Source: an uncultured Clostridia bacterium (GTDB taxonomy: Bacteria; Bacillota; Clostridia; TANB77; CAG-508). Taken from it: 64,000 nucleotides of DNA. This document shows, in pieces, positions 47,329 through 57,012 of this stretch; positions within the stretch are counted from its first letter, which is position 1; every line of letters starts with the position of its first letter. The stretch spans positions 8,432 through 72,431 of the forward strand of contig CAQUUC010000002.1 of NCBI GenBank assembly GCA_948896235.1, written 5' to 3'. Position numbers and translations under genes: made by a program. The notes beneath the pieces were generated by a model. It worked only from the letters and a program-made list of their open reading frames with translations. It had not been told where the DNA came from and did no database searches.

Positions 47329-48157
47329 ATGAAAATAAATATGAGAAATATTATATTTGGTATTATTATAATTGTATGTATTGTTGCTATTAATTTTGGT
47401 ATATATTGGCAGTTTTTTAGAAAAACAAACGCTCCTTCTTCTCCAAATTCAAATATTTCAGCAATAACTCAAGAGCAGTTAGCAAAAAATTTTAACAATA
47501 TTTTCAATAATTCTTTAGATTATCAAGGTAATGATGTAAATATAACTGGTATTACTAAACTTAAATCTAGTGAAGATTTGATATATACATGGGTAACTAG
47601 AGAATCAAGTGTTGAAAATAAATATGATTTAAATTTGAATATCCCTCGTGTAAATATATCTAGTATCTCTGCTCAGAAATTCAATGAAACAATAAAGGAT
47701 ACCTATGTAAATAAGGCAAATGATATTATTTTACATTCAAATAGCCATACTATTTATACAGTTGAATATATGAGTTATATAAATAGTAATATTTTATCAT
47801 TAGTTATAAAATCTACTTTGAAAGAAGGAAATAATCCTCAAAGAGTAATAATACAAACTTACAATTACAATTTAAGTACAAATGAAGAAGTAACTTTTAA
47901 CCAAATGTTAGAAATTAAAGAGCTAGATGAAACTACGATTAAAGCTTCTGTTTTAAAAGCTGTGCAAAACGCAAATGTAGAAGCTCGGTAATCTTAGTAA
48001 TTTAGGTTATAATGTGTATATTCGAGATTTATCAAGTAATATTTACGAGCCATCTAATACAGCATATTTTATTTTAGGTGCTAATAATTGTTTATATATA
48101 ATTTATCCATATGGTAACTCTAATTTTACAGATGCAATGGATGTAGTAGTATTTTAA
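47329..48157 (+). CDS. RsiV-like (DUF3298-type) membrane-anchored protein; +1 shift at CGG
   Basis: A 275-residue protein with an N-terminal membrane helix (NIIFGIIIIVCIVAINFGIY) and an extracytoplasmic domain typical of DUF3298/DUF4163 proteins (TWVTRESSVENKYDLNLNIP, IYTVEYMSYINSNILSLVI, then a C-terminal FILGANNCLYIIYPYG). The first frame stops at GCT-CGG-TAA. Skipping C gives GCT-GGT-AAT-CTT-AGT and continues 56 codons to 48157 with the expected end (YFILGANNC, DVVVF). RsiV itself is an anti-sigma factor that binds lysozyme; this protein lacks the anti-sigma part and is probably a stand-alone envelope sensor. Start at ATG 47329 with AAGGA upstream; a TTG at 47317 is possible. Confidence 0.85.
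47986..47988 (+). other. CGG +1 frameshift site 12 (RsiV-like protein)
   Basis: In-frame GAA-GCT-CGG-TAA: the zero-frame codon after CGG is a stop. Skipping C gives GCT-GGT-AAT and 56 further codons. Same GCT-CGG-TAA context as site 2. Confidence 0.9.
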
Positions 48158-48263
48158 TAATGCTGCTACATTTTTTTGAAACTAATATTATTTATCTTAA
48201 TTTTATTGAATATATAACTTTTCTATGTTATAATTTTTTTATCAAAAATGGAGGTAAGTATTT

Positions 48264-48413
48264 ATGGAAAAGAAAACTTTTGATTTTCCAAAACATTGTG
48301 CTCCTGCAAGATGTCTTGTTTGTAATCGCCGGTCACGTTGTCCAAACTGCAAAGGTAAATGCAAAGAGTGCATCTTCAATCCGTTCCTATGTGAACGAAA
48401 AAAAGACCAGTAA
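48264..48413 (+). CDS. 49-residue Cys-rich, probably zinc-binding protein
   Basis: ATG 48264 follows GGAGG. The cysteine pattern is regular: ARCLVCNRRSRC, CPNCKGKCKEC and FLCE. It is too short for a known ribbon, but metal binding is likely. Codons after the first third are GC-richer than usual (CGC, CGG, CGT, CCG). Its CGG at 48330 must be read in frame to keep the cysteine spacing; skipping C gives a Cys-free reading to 48453. It ends in a terminator shared with convergent lexA. Confidence 0.65.
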   Translation: MEKKTFDFPKHCAPARCLVCNRRSRCPNCKGKCKECIFNPFLCERKKDQ

Positions 48414-48427
48414 CTCGGTCTTTTTTA
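48399..48427 (+). terminator. Terminator after the Cys-rich gene
   Basis: AAAAGACC and GGTCTTTT around AGTAACTC, then TTTTATTTTG; overlaps the stop codon. Confidence 0.8.
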
Positions 48428-48439
48428 TTTTGTTATTTA

Positions 48440-49096
48440 TTACATTTTTCTAAATACTCCAGCAACTTTTCCAAGTATCTTACAATCTGGCACTATTATT
48501 GGATCCATTGTAGAATTTTCGGGTTGTAAACGTATATGGTCTTTTTCTTTATAAAATGTTTTTACTGTTGCTTCATCTTCTATTAATGCTACTACAATTT
48601 CCCCGTTATTAGCCGTATTTTGTTTTTTCACTAATATATAATCTCCATCTAAAATTCCAGCTTCTATCATACTTTCTCCTCTAACAGTAAGCATAAAAGA
48701 TTCGCTATTTCCAACAAAGTCTATTGGAATTGGAAATGTATCTGTTATATTTTCTACTGCTAAAATTGGTGCACCTGCTGTTATTTTTCCAATTACAGGT
48801 ACTTCTACCATTTCTTTTCCAGAATAAAACTCTTTCATGGTTGTTTGATTTTTATTTTCTCCTGCTCCACCTTTTAATAATTTTAGGGTTCTTCCTTTTT
48901 GAGATTCTTTTTTAATATATCCTTTTTCTTCTAATTTTGCTAAGTATCCATGTACTGTAGCAGTTGATTTTAAACCTACTGCTTTTCCTATTTCTCTTAC
49001 AGAAGGTGGATAACTATTTATTTGTATTTGTTTTTCAATAAACTTTAAAATTGCTTTTTCTCTTTTTCCTAATTCGTTCGGATCTTTTTTATTCAT
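48440..49096 (-). CDS. lexA: SOS repressor LexA
   Basis: A 218-residue repressor. N-terminal winged helix-turn-helix (REIGKAVGLKSTATVHGYLA, about residues 28-47), then the autocleavage site TAGAPIL (about 108) and the Ser-Lys dyad in RGESMIEAG and YILVKKQN. RecA-stimulated cleavage lifts repression of DNA-repair genes. I did not find a clear LexA box upstream of this gene. A GAGTGATTT-type SD precedes ATG. Confidence 0.95.
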   Translation of the reverse strand: MNKKDPNELGKREKAILKFIEKQIQINSYPPSVREIGKAVGLKSTATVHGYLAKLEEKGYIKKESQKGRTLKLLKGGAGENKNQTTMKEFYSGKEMVEVPVIGKITAGAPILAVENITDTFPIPIDFVGNSESFMLTVRGESMIEAGILDGDYILVKKQNTANNGEIVVALIEDEATVKTFYKEKDHIRLQPENSTMDPIIVPDCKILGKVAGVFRKM

Positions 49097-49148
49097 ATAA
49101 AAATCACTCCTTTTTTTATTTGGCTATATGGTATCATAAAAGCGAAAA

Positions 49149-49190
49149 AAAGTCAAACAAATTTTTCAAAAAAATTTGTTTGACTTTACT
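49149..49190 (-). terminator. Terminator of the large prepilin-like gene
   Basis: Arms AGTCAAACAAATTTTT and AAAAATTTGTTTGACT around CAA, then TTTTTTT on the minus strand. Confidence 0.85.
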
Positions 49191-49214
49191 TTTTATATTA
49201 TTCTTAAACTACAT

Positions 49215-50438
49215 TTATTCTAGAGTTATTTCATAAGCAGGACAATTGTATTGACACCAAATTCCTAATCTAACAGTTCCTTCTGGAATTACTATGTCTG
49301 TCCATCCACCGTTTACACTCTTACTTGCAAGTATTCTATTTCCATTAAAGTCATAAGCCTCAATGCGTGCATAGCACCATTCTAAACTTGTACTTCTTAC
49401 TAAGAGATTAACTCTTTTCCCGATAATATCTCTAGTTATATTTATATATCTTGTATTTCCCTCAAGACCGCCCGAATTCGGTCCAGAACCAGTATTTTCA
49501 TCTCCATCATATAGTTCAGGCCCAACTTTATCTATTGACACTTGAACTTGTGTATAACAATCTGGATTTGCCTTTACTACGCTTTTTGCCATTATTGTAT
49601 TGCTCGTCGATTTAAATTCTCCTGTATAAATTTTCCAAGTTGTTCCATTATCTTCACTATAATAATGTTCTAGTTTTTCGTTTTCTTCATATAGAATTTT
49701 TACTTTTCCTTTTTCTTCTTCTACACCATTTAATGTTAATGTAGGATATGCTCCGCTTATTTCTATTACTGGCTCTATTGGTTTTAAAGTACTAATTTGT
49801 ATTGTTTTAGTGGTTTTGCTTCCATTTGATGCTTCTACTATAAATTTATATTTTCCATTTTGTGTTACTTTATATTGAACTTCATTTACATTTTCTTCAT
49901 AATTTCCATCTGGTTTTATTATTTTGGTTATATTTCCTTCACTAATTGTTGCTTTTAATGTTATTGTCAGTTCATTAATATCTATTATCTCATCACTTAA
50001 TGTGTATGTAATTACTGGCTTAGTTCCTGGTTTTTCTACTATAACTTCATACTCTTTTGTTATTATATATTCATAATCTTTATGTTCTCCTACAATTTGT
50101 CCTTCGTCATCTTTTTCTACAGTTATATCTTTTAACTTATTAGGTAACTCTTTCTCTATTATATCAATTGTTAATTCTTCGCCATTTTGTAATTTTTCTA
50201 TTTTTATATCTAATATTGCATATTCTATTTCTTCTTTTATACCTGCTTTCTCATAGTCTTCTCCTGCCCTTTTCGCTGTATTAAATAATCTATTCTCACC
50301 TAGTGTTAAATTTATTGTTACCACAGCTAGAATTAAAAGAATTATTATTGTTATAATTAGTGCTATTAAAGTAATTCCATTAGAACCAACAATATTTTTC
50401 TCTACGTTTATATTCTTTATATTTATTTTCTTTTTCAT
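49215..50438 (-). CDS. Large prepilin-like surface protein
   Basis: A 407-residue protein. A basic start leads to the prepilin signal GSNGITLIALIITIIIL (about residues 18-34), with cleavage expected after the Gly of SNG, then a helix to about 50 and a coiled stretch (RAGEDYEKAGIKEEIEYAI). Ig-like beta regions follow (about 140-300, with TYTLSDEIIDINELTITLKA and ISGAYPTLTLNGVEEE), and a C-terminal domain (NYTIN-type, WCYARIEAYDFNGNRI) that could bind a ligand. Such proteins are typical of Clostridia with a type IV-like pilus or secretion system. Six CGG trinucleotides are out of phase and the frame is intact. Confidence 0.75.
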   Translation of the reverse strand: MKKKINIKNINVEKNIVGSNGITLIALIITIIILLILAVVTINLTLGENRLFNTAKRAGEDYEKAGIKEEIEYAILDIKIEKLQNGEELTIDIIEKELPNKLKDITVEKDDEGQIVGEHKDYEYIITKEYEVIVEKPGTKPVITYTLSDEIIDINELTITLKATISEGNITKIIKPDGNYEENVNEVQYKVTQNGKYKFIVEASNGSKTTKTIQISTLKPIEPVIEISGAYPTLTLNGVEEEKGKVKILYEENEKLEHYYSEDNGTTWKIYTGEFKSTSNTIMAKSVVKANPDCYTQVQVSIDKVGPELYDGDENTGSGPNSGGLEGNTRYINITRDIIGKRVNLLVRSTSLEWCYARIEAYDFNGNRILASKSVNGGWTDIVIPEGTVRLGIWCQYNCPAYEITLE

Positions 50439-50606
50439 TTGTTCCTCCTTTTATTTTTCTTGACGTTTATTTTCATCACTATTATATTTAATGTGACGTT
50501 TAATATCAATATAAATATAACAATAAATATCACATAATTTCTCCAGGTGATAAAAAATGATTTTCCATTTTACTTCTTTTATTATTACATTCTTAATAAT
50601 CAAGTA

Positions 50607-51882
<1,276 letters not shown>

Positions 51883-51894
51883 ATTTTTCTCCCT

Positions 51895-52245
51895 CTAATA
51901 TAAATCATTGTCTTCTTCATCTATTCCATCTTGTGGTCTAAATGCTGGAGACATAATTAACAATAATTTCATCTTACCTGCAAAAACAAATTTTGTATTA
52001 GCAGGTATTTCTATACAGTCATTTTTCTTAACGTTATAAATTTGATCATTAATCTTAAATTTTCCTGTTCCTTCTAAAATATAATATATTTTTGAACTAC
52101 GATTATTAGTATGATATTTATCATGTCCTTTAAAACAGTCTTCCATACTCATACTAATCTCTTTTGTAAACAAGTTATAGTTATAGCCTTTTAATCCTTG
52201 TTGTTCAAATGATACTTCTTCAGGTAATTTTTTAATATATTCCAT
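51895..52245 (-). CDS. Cupin-domain protein
   Basis: A 116-residue single cupin with GHDKYHTNNRSSKIYYILEG (about residues 37-56) carrying the metal-site His residues, and IYNVKKNDCIEIPANTKFVF. Cupins bind metals and small molecules; no substrate can be inferred. It sits 12 bases after the obgE start and two bases downstream of trpS, so trpS, cupin and obgE are probably one transcript. Confidence 0.82.
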   Translation of the reverse strand: MEYIKKLPEEVSFEQQGLKGYNYNLFTKEISMSMEDCFKGHDKYHTNNRSSKIYYILEGTGKFKINDQIYNVKKNDCIEIPANTKFVFAGKMKLLLIMSPAFRPQDGIDEEDNDLY

Positions 52246-52247
52246 TT

Positions 52248-53268
52248 TTATACCTCTTTAAAATAATCTAACTTCATAGCTTCTTTTACTTTAGCCATTG
52301 TAACTTTAGCTTCTTTGCTTGCTTTTTTAGTACCTTCCATTAATATTTCTTTTACAACTTCTGGTCTTTCTTCATAATAGTGCCTTTTTTCTCTAATTGG
52401 TGCTAGATGCTCTGTTATATTTTTTATTAACTGCTTTTTACAAGCAACACATCCTCTTTTACCACCTTTGCATTCTTCACATATTGTTTTCACTTCATCT
52501 TTACTAAATAAATTATGATAGTATGCTACCATACATATATCAGGATTTCCAGGATCATCTTTTTTTATTCTTCCTGGATCTGTTACAGCACTCATTACTT
52601 TTTCTTTTATTGTTTCCTCAGTATCTGAAAGATAAATTGCATTTCCTAAAGATTTACCCATTTTTTCATTTCCATCTAATCCTTTAATACGCTTGTTTTC
52701 TCCTAAGTATGCTTGAGGTTCAAGTAATATTTCCCCATATATACTATTAAATTTTCTTACTATTTCTCTACATTGCTCAATTAGTGGTAATTGATCTTCA
52801 CCTACTGGAATAATAGTTGCATTAAATGCTGTAATATCTGCTGCTTGGCTAACTGGATAACCTAAAAATCCATATGTAACACTTTCTCCAAATAGTTCTC
52901 TTTTTTGTGCTATTTCAGTTTTTACAGTTGGGTTTCTTTGTAATCTTGCAATAGTAACAAGATTTGAATAAAATACTGTAAGTTCTGCAATTTCAGGTAT
53001 CATTGATTGTAAAAAAATTGTTGATTTATTTGGATCTATTCCTACTGCTAACTGATCCATAACAATTTCTTTTACATTGTTTTTTACTTTTTCAGGATTA
53101 TTAAAATTATCTGTTAATGCTTGCACATCTGCAACTTCTATGTATGTTTCATATTCGTTTTGAAGTTTTACTCTATTCATAAGTGATCCAAAATAATGAC
53201 CAATGTGTAATTTTCCTGTTGGCCTATCACCTGTTAATATTCTCTCATTATTTTTTCCGTATCTCCAT
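52248..53268 (-). CDS. trpS: Tryptophanyl-tRNA synthetase; start codon region contains CGG
   Basis: About 339 residues. Class I synthetase with GDRPTGKLHIGHYFG (HIGH motif, near the N-terminus) and NEKMGKSLGNAIYL (KMSKS equivalent). A longer uninterrupted reading begins at ATG 53288 (MRKEENIWRYGKNNE), but that ATG has no ribosome site and lies about eight bases from the predicted transcription start. ATG 53268 has AGAGGA eight bases upstream and reads M-E-I-CGG; skipping C gives M-E-I-G-K-N-N-E-R, joining the synthetase frame. I prefer the shifted start but cannot exclude the longer one. Confidence 0.8.
53257..53259 (-). other. Candidate CGG +1 frameshift site 14 (TrpS codon 4)
   Basis: In frame with ATG 53268 as ATG-GAG-ATA-CGG-A, with a stop (TAA) three codons on. 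Skipping C gives ATA-GGA-AAA-AAT. Weaker than the others because an unshifted upstream ATG exists. Confidence 0.6.
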
Positions 53269-53302
53269 ATGTTTTCCTCTTTTCTCATTTTGTAATAATA
53301 TT

Positions 53303-53331
53303 ATTATACTCTAAAATCTTCAAAAAAACAA
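53303..53331 (-). promoter_or_regulatory. Promoter of trpS
   Basis: TTGTTT (53326-53331), 17-base spacer, TATAAT (53303-53308). The implied transcript start near 53296 leaves about 28 bases before ATG 53268 but only eight before ATG 53288. Confidence 0.6.
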
Positions 53332-53344
53332 CCTTTAAATTGTA

Positions 53345-53373
53345 TTGACTTTTATGTAAATTTATAGTATAAT
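53345..53373 (+). promoter_or_regulatory. Strong promoter of the 549-codon gene
   Basis: TTGACT (53345-53350), 17-base spacer, TATAAT (53368-53373), about 140 bases before ATG 53516. Confidence 0.8.
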
Positions 53374-53515
53374 TTTTGCAGGTATTTAGTGTACTATATA
53401 TCAAAGGCAAATTGACTTTGATAGCCTAATACGAGTATATGCACAAATACACTCTATAGAAAGGAGATAAGAAACTATTAACAACATCAGCATTAGACAG
53501 GAGGGATAAAAATTT

Positions 53516-55165
53516 ATGAACCCAGCATTATTAAAATGCACACCTAAACAGATTTTATGTCCTTACTGTGGTGAATGGCATAATTGGAATGGACGTGAGT
53601 TAGAATATTATAACACATCCGATTATACCATTACGTTAACAGATTGTGACACACCACGAGGATGTCGTGATGGCCGTTATAATGCTTTTTTTTATAACGA
53701 TAACTGTTACTATTCTTTAAAATCTATGTGCAGAAGGGCTAATCTATCAATTAGTGGAAACATACCAATTTCTTCCTTGGTTGAAAGTGAAGATGAGCCT
53801 ATTGTTACTTTCAGAGTAGCAGCCACAACAGACAATGATGTAGGATCTTGTGAATGTTCTCCATGCAGTTACAAAAATTCTTGTAATTTGGTTAAGTTGG
53901 GCGATGCAACTGATAACCGTCGCATAGTTATCACATTTGGCTTTAAATTTGATCAGGAAGATTATGACAAATTTACCAAAGCCGCCATTCTTTCACGCAA
54001 GTTGAAAGAAATTCAGGAGTACGAAAGCGATTTGCAACGTAGGGAGCAATCTCTACGGGAACAAGAGAGCTATTTAATAATTAAAGATCAATCTCTGCAA
54101 GAACGTGAAGCCATTTTGGCTGACAAAGAAAAACAAACACAGATCAAGGAGGAACTTACTATGTCTGAAACAACAAAAAATGGAACTACTATCAAAACCC
54201 TGCTTTACGAGAATTCTCCCAAAGAGAACCTCGAACTGATGAGAACCTGGGCTGAGAAGTACAAACCCGTTTTGAAGTGGGCTGTTCCTGTAGCAGCAGT
54301 TTATGCTGCTTACCGGATTTTGAATTCAAATGAATGTGATCTCTCTGTTAACAACGTCGCAGAAACCTGCGAGAAAAAACTTGGTTTCAAGATTGCATTC
54401 CTTGAAAACCAGAAAGCTCTCAAGGAGCTAATGGTTCTCGGAGGCATTTCCGCTGGTGCATATGGTGCTGTACAGGCAATTTCTGGATTTCTCGGCAATA
54501 ACAAGAGAGAAAAAGAAGTCTCTACCGATGTTTCTGTTGAAGAGTTGGAATCTGGTATGACTCAACTTGAGTCTATCAGTAAAAAGTTTTCTTTCCTTCA
54601 GCCTACGACAGAGAACATGCTGCCCATTGCCCTGAGCGTGATCTTGGTTTATACAACACTGCATAAACCAAGGTTTACTGGCAGATTCGCCAAGAAGGTA
54701 CAGCTTCTCACTGAAGATTTCCAGATCAAAGTTGGGCTGTATCGTGATCTGGCTAAGAGCTTTATCCAGGACAAGTTTAACATTGATTTGTGCAATGATG
54801 CAGAACAGAAAAAGATAAAAATTTGCGTCTTCTTGTTGGGCATAATGGGAGTCCTTGCATTCCTGTACGGCAAGAAGGTGCTGGGCAACAAGGCCAACTC
54901 TGAAGCTGCTGACGAAACTGATAATGCGAATTTCAACAAATCTGTTACAGTTTTTGTTGAGCAGGCAAAAGGGATTGTTGAGAAACTTGCTCCCACCCTC
55001 TATACCTCTCTCATTACACTTCTGGTTTCCAAGAAACTTTTGTCGCTCGAAGAAGAGCCGGTAGTTTTGGAAGAAACTGATATCGAGAAAATTATGGAGC
55101 AGGAAGATACGGCTGATGCAAAGAATGCCCCTGAGGATGAATCTGACGAGGATTCTGAAAACTAG
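53516..55165 (+). CDS. Two-part zinc-ribbon/coiled-coil and membrane protein, foreign codon use
   Basis: A 549-codon frame after AGGAGGG. The N-terminal part has Cys pairs (LLKCTPKQILCPYCGEWH, GSCECSPCSYKNSC) in beta-rich sequence, then a coiled coil (about 165-215). An internal AAGGAGG (54146) and ATG 54161 start a likely second protein of 334 residues with several hydrophobic helices (LKWAVPVAAVYAAYRIL, VLGGISAGAYGAVQAISG, LPIALSVILVYTTL, ICVFLLGIMGVLAFLYG) and an acidic tail. GC and codon use rise sharply in the second part. Two in-frame CGG codons (54056, 54313) must be read as sense, since +1 reading stops within a few codons. No family recognised; likely horizontally acquired. Confidence 0.72.
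   Translation: MNPALLKCTPKQILCPYCGEWHNWNGRELEYYNTSDYTITLTDCDTPRGCRDGRYNAFFYNDNCYYSLKSMCRRANLSISGNIPISSLVESEDEPIVTFRVAATTDNDVGSCECSPCSYKNSCNLVKLGDATDNRRIVITFGFKFDQEDYDKFTKAAILSRKLKEIQEYESDLQRREQSLREQESYLIIKDQSLQEREAILADKEKQTQIKEELTMSETTKNGTTIKTLLYENSPKENLELMRTWAEKYKPVLKWAVPVAAVYAAYRILNSNECDLSVNNVAETCEKKLGFKIAFLENQKALKELMVLGGISAGAYGAVQAISGFLGNNKREKEVSTDVSVEELESGMTQLESISKKFSFLQPTTENMLPIALSVILVYTTLHKPRFTGRFAKKVQLLTEDFQIKVGLYRDLAKSFIQDKFNIDLCNDAEQKKIKICVFLLGIMGVLAFLYGKKVLGNKANSEAADETDNANFNKSVTVFVEQAKGIVEKLAPTLYTSLITLLVSKKLLSLEEEPVVLEETDIEKIMEQEDTADAKNAPEDESDEDSEN
54146..54163 (+). promoter_or_regulatory. Internal ribosome site and start for the second half
   Basis: AAGGAGG, eight bases, ATG (54161-54163), in frame within the 549-codon ORF and exactly where composition changes from coiled coil to membrane protein. 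Suggests a separate shorter product. Confidence 0.65.
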
Positions 55166-55213
55166 GTACAAGCTGACTATTCGCTAAAGAATAATAGTTT
55201 TAATCTCTAATCT

Positions 55214-55241
55214 GTCCCCCAAGACTTTTGTCTTGGGGGAC
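55214..55241 (+). terminator. Strong 12-base hairpin after the 549-codon gene
   Basis: Perfect arms GTCCCCCAAGAC and GTCTTGGGGGAC around TTTT. No clean T-run follows (GTCAAATATATTTT), so it is either a weak terminator or an mRNA-stabilising 3' end. Confidence 0.6.
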
Positions 55242-55357
55242 GTCAAATATATTTTATTAACATTTATTCATAAAGTTTATTTATATATTTTATCTACTTG
55301 ACGAAATTTATCAAAAAATGTATTATATATTATATTACATTTTTGGAGGAAATATTT

Positions 55358-55948
55358 ATGTTTAAACATATACCAAATATATTAACAATAATAAGATTTT
55401 TTTTAATTCCAGTAATTATTGCATACCTAATTGAAGGTAATTATATTTTAGCTTTTGTATTTTTAACTTTGTCTGGAATAACTGATATCTTAGATGGATT
55501 TATAGCAAGAAAGTTTAATTTTATAACAAACTTTGGAAAATTAATTGATCCACTTGCCGATAAAGCAACACAGATTTCTGTACTTGCAGTACTTGCACTA
55601 CAAAATATAATACCTTTATGGATTTTAGTAGTTGTTGTTTTAAAAGAATTTGCTATGATTTCTGGTGCATCTTTTCTTTATGGAAAAGAATTTGTAGTAT
55701 CCAGCAAATGGTATGGAAAATTATCAACAGTATTATTTTATGTTGCAATTGTAAGCTCTTTCTTTATAAGACAATTTAATGCTACTATACTAAATCATCC
55801 TGAATATAGTATGCCTACACTTCCTGCATTTGACCAATACTTATATTATTTAGCTTTAATTGCTACAATATTTTCACTAATAATGTACTTTAGAGCATTC
55901 TATTCTCAAGGATATTTGAAAAAAGAAAATTTAAAAATTGAAAAATAA
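55358..55948 (+). CDS. pgsA: CDP-diacylglycerol-glycerol-3-phosphate phosphatidyltransferase
   Basis: A 196-residue membrane enzyme for phosphatidylglycerol synthesis. Start ATG 55358 after GGAGGA, not the longer upstream reading. CDP-alcohol phosphotransferase motif D-G-x2-A-R-x8-G-x3-D-x3-D is present (DILDGFIARKF and GKLIDPLADKA, about residues 41-67), with several membrane helices. Followed by a terminator hairpin. Confidence 0.92.
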   Translation: MFKHIPNILTIIRFFLIPVIIAYLIEGNYILAFVFLTLSGITDILDGFIARKFNFITNFGKLIDPLADKATQISVLAVLALQNIIPLWILVVVVLKEFAMISGASFLYGKEFVVSSKWYGKLSTVLFYVAIVSSFFIRQFNATILNHPEYSMPTLPAFDQYLYYLALIATIFSLIMYFRAFYSQGYLKKENLKIEK

Positions 55949-55955
55949 GTAAATT

Positions 55956-55983
55956 GGGAACGCTAAACTTCAGCGTTCCCTTT
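55956..55983. terminator. Hairpin after pgsA
   Basis: Perfect arms GGGAACGCT and AGCGTTCCC around AAACTTC; TTTAATG follows on the plus strand. Confidence 0.7.
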
Positions 55984-55985
55984 AA

Positions 55986-56090
55986 TGTTAACCTCCATAA
56001 TATAACTCAACTCTACCTAAGAATTGAATATGGCCCTATCACCACTACTGGAGGCAACCCGAAAGTTGTTTTTACATATATAGCATATAT
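55986..56090. ncRNA. Possible structured RNA or 3' element
   Basis: A gene-free stretch with nested pairings. CCTCC (55992) pairs with GGAGG (56051), enclosing CAACTC/GAATTG and TATGG-type pairings. CAAC-CCGAAA-GTTG followed by TTTTT ends it on the plus strand. It does not match a riboswitch I know. Strand uncertain. Confidence 0.3.
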
Positions 56091-56112
56091 AGTTTTCCAT
56101 TTTTTGTCAAAT

Positions 56113-56706
56113 TTATTCATAGTTTTCTAAAATACTATTTAACTCTTCCCTACCATAAACCATAATTCCTTGTTGTATTTCCATTTTATCATTTTCAGTT
56201 AAATATTCTATAGAAATACCTGTTAATTCTTCTAATTCTTCTTTAGTATCTTTATCAATTTTATATACAGCAATAACTCCATCTTTTTCTTTTAGTACAT
56301 AATGTTCATTACAAACTCCCTCTACCTCTTTTATCAATACTAGTTCCATATTAGAGAATTTTTCAATACCCCAATCTTTATTTTTTTCCAATAATTCTTT
56401 TTGGGTTAAATTTACTAGCTCATCTGTAATTCTTTTATATTCCTTAATCGTGTGTCCACATTCTTTATATTTTCTTTTTAAAATAAGAGTTGCATTTGGA
56501 GATATCTTTTCTTCATTTGTAGCTGTATTAACAGTTATATCATTTGTCACGCTATAATTTACTTGATTTAAAATTGTTTCATTATTTGTATTAGTATTAT
56601 TAATTTGATTTTTAGGTTTATTATTCATATTAAACATAGAAATGCCAACACATACAGCAATAGCAATTATTATAACAACACCTAATAAAAATCCCCATTT
56701 TTTCAT
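56113..56706 (-). CDS. BofC-like membrane-anchored protein
   Basis: A 197-residue protein with an N-terminal membrane helix (KKWGFLLGVVIIIAIAVCVG), an Asn/Thr-rich spacer (about 30-65) and a C-terminal domain with YKECGHTIKEYKRITDELVN and EGVCNEHYVLKEKDGVIAVY. These fit the C-terminal domain of BofC-like sporulation proteins in Clostridia, which hold the intercompartment protease check in Bacillus. Assignment rests on motif memory. Confidence 0.6.
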   Translation of the reverse strand: MKKWGFLLGVVIIIAIAVCVGISMFNMNNKPKNQINNTNTNNETILNQVNYSVTNDITVNTATNEEKISPNATLILKRKYKECGHTIKEYKRITDELVNLTQKELLEKNKDWGIEKFSNMELVLIKEVEGVCNEHYVLKEKDGVIAVYKIDKDTKEELEELTGISIEYLTENDKMEIQQGIMVYGREELNSILENYE

Positions 56707-57012
56707 ATACTACCTTCTTTCTTAAACTCAAATTTAAATTTTTATATAGTATTTTCAAAAATAGGGATTTTTATACAAATTTGATACTTGTTTTATTGTT
56801 CTTAACTTTAGTTTGTTTTTAAATATGCTGTTACAGCTTCTCTTATTAATTCATTAATTGAAATATTTTTTCTATTGATTTCATTTTTGTTTTATTATGA
56901 AGTTCAACTCCTAATCTTACATTTTAATTTCTGCAACTATTTTTAGCTGCATTTTATAATTGTCGTTACATCTCAAAATGTACTATTTTTATCTATTCTA
57001 AAATAGTATATT
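56707..57012 (-). other. Gap between the BofC-like gene and comEC
   Basis: About 300 AT-rich bases. Its only coding signal is the decayed ribbon-helix-helix gene at 56808-56952; the remainder holds no further feature that I can support. Confidence 0.6.
56808..56952 (-). pseudogene. Remnant of a ribbon-helix-helix DNA-binding protein
   Basis: Piecing together three frames from ATG 56952 gives QLKIVAEIK, VRLGVELHNK and RKNISINELIREAVTAYL, the layout of a small RHH/CopG-type antitoxin or regulator. Two separate indels, neither at an in-frame CGG, and no SD. No toxin gene remains next to it. Confidence 0.6.

Noticed and set aside
48160..48453. 97-codon plus-strand ORF across the Cys-rich gene
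   Set aside because: No ribosome site at its start; it loses the cysteine pattern and runs through the terminator.
53516..53700. trpS leader as a T-box between 53289 and 53515
   Set aside because: No T-box or specifier stem seen; the region is better explained by two divergent promoters.
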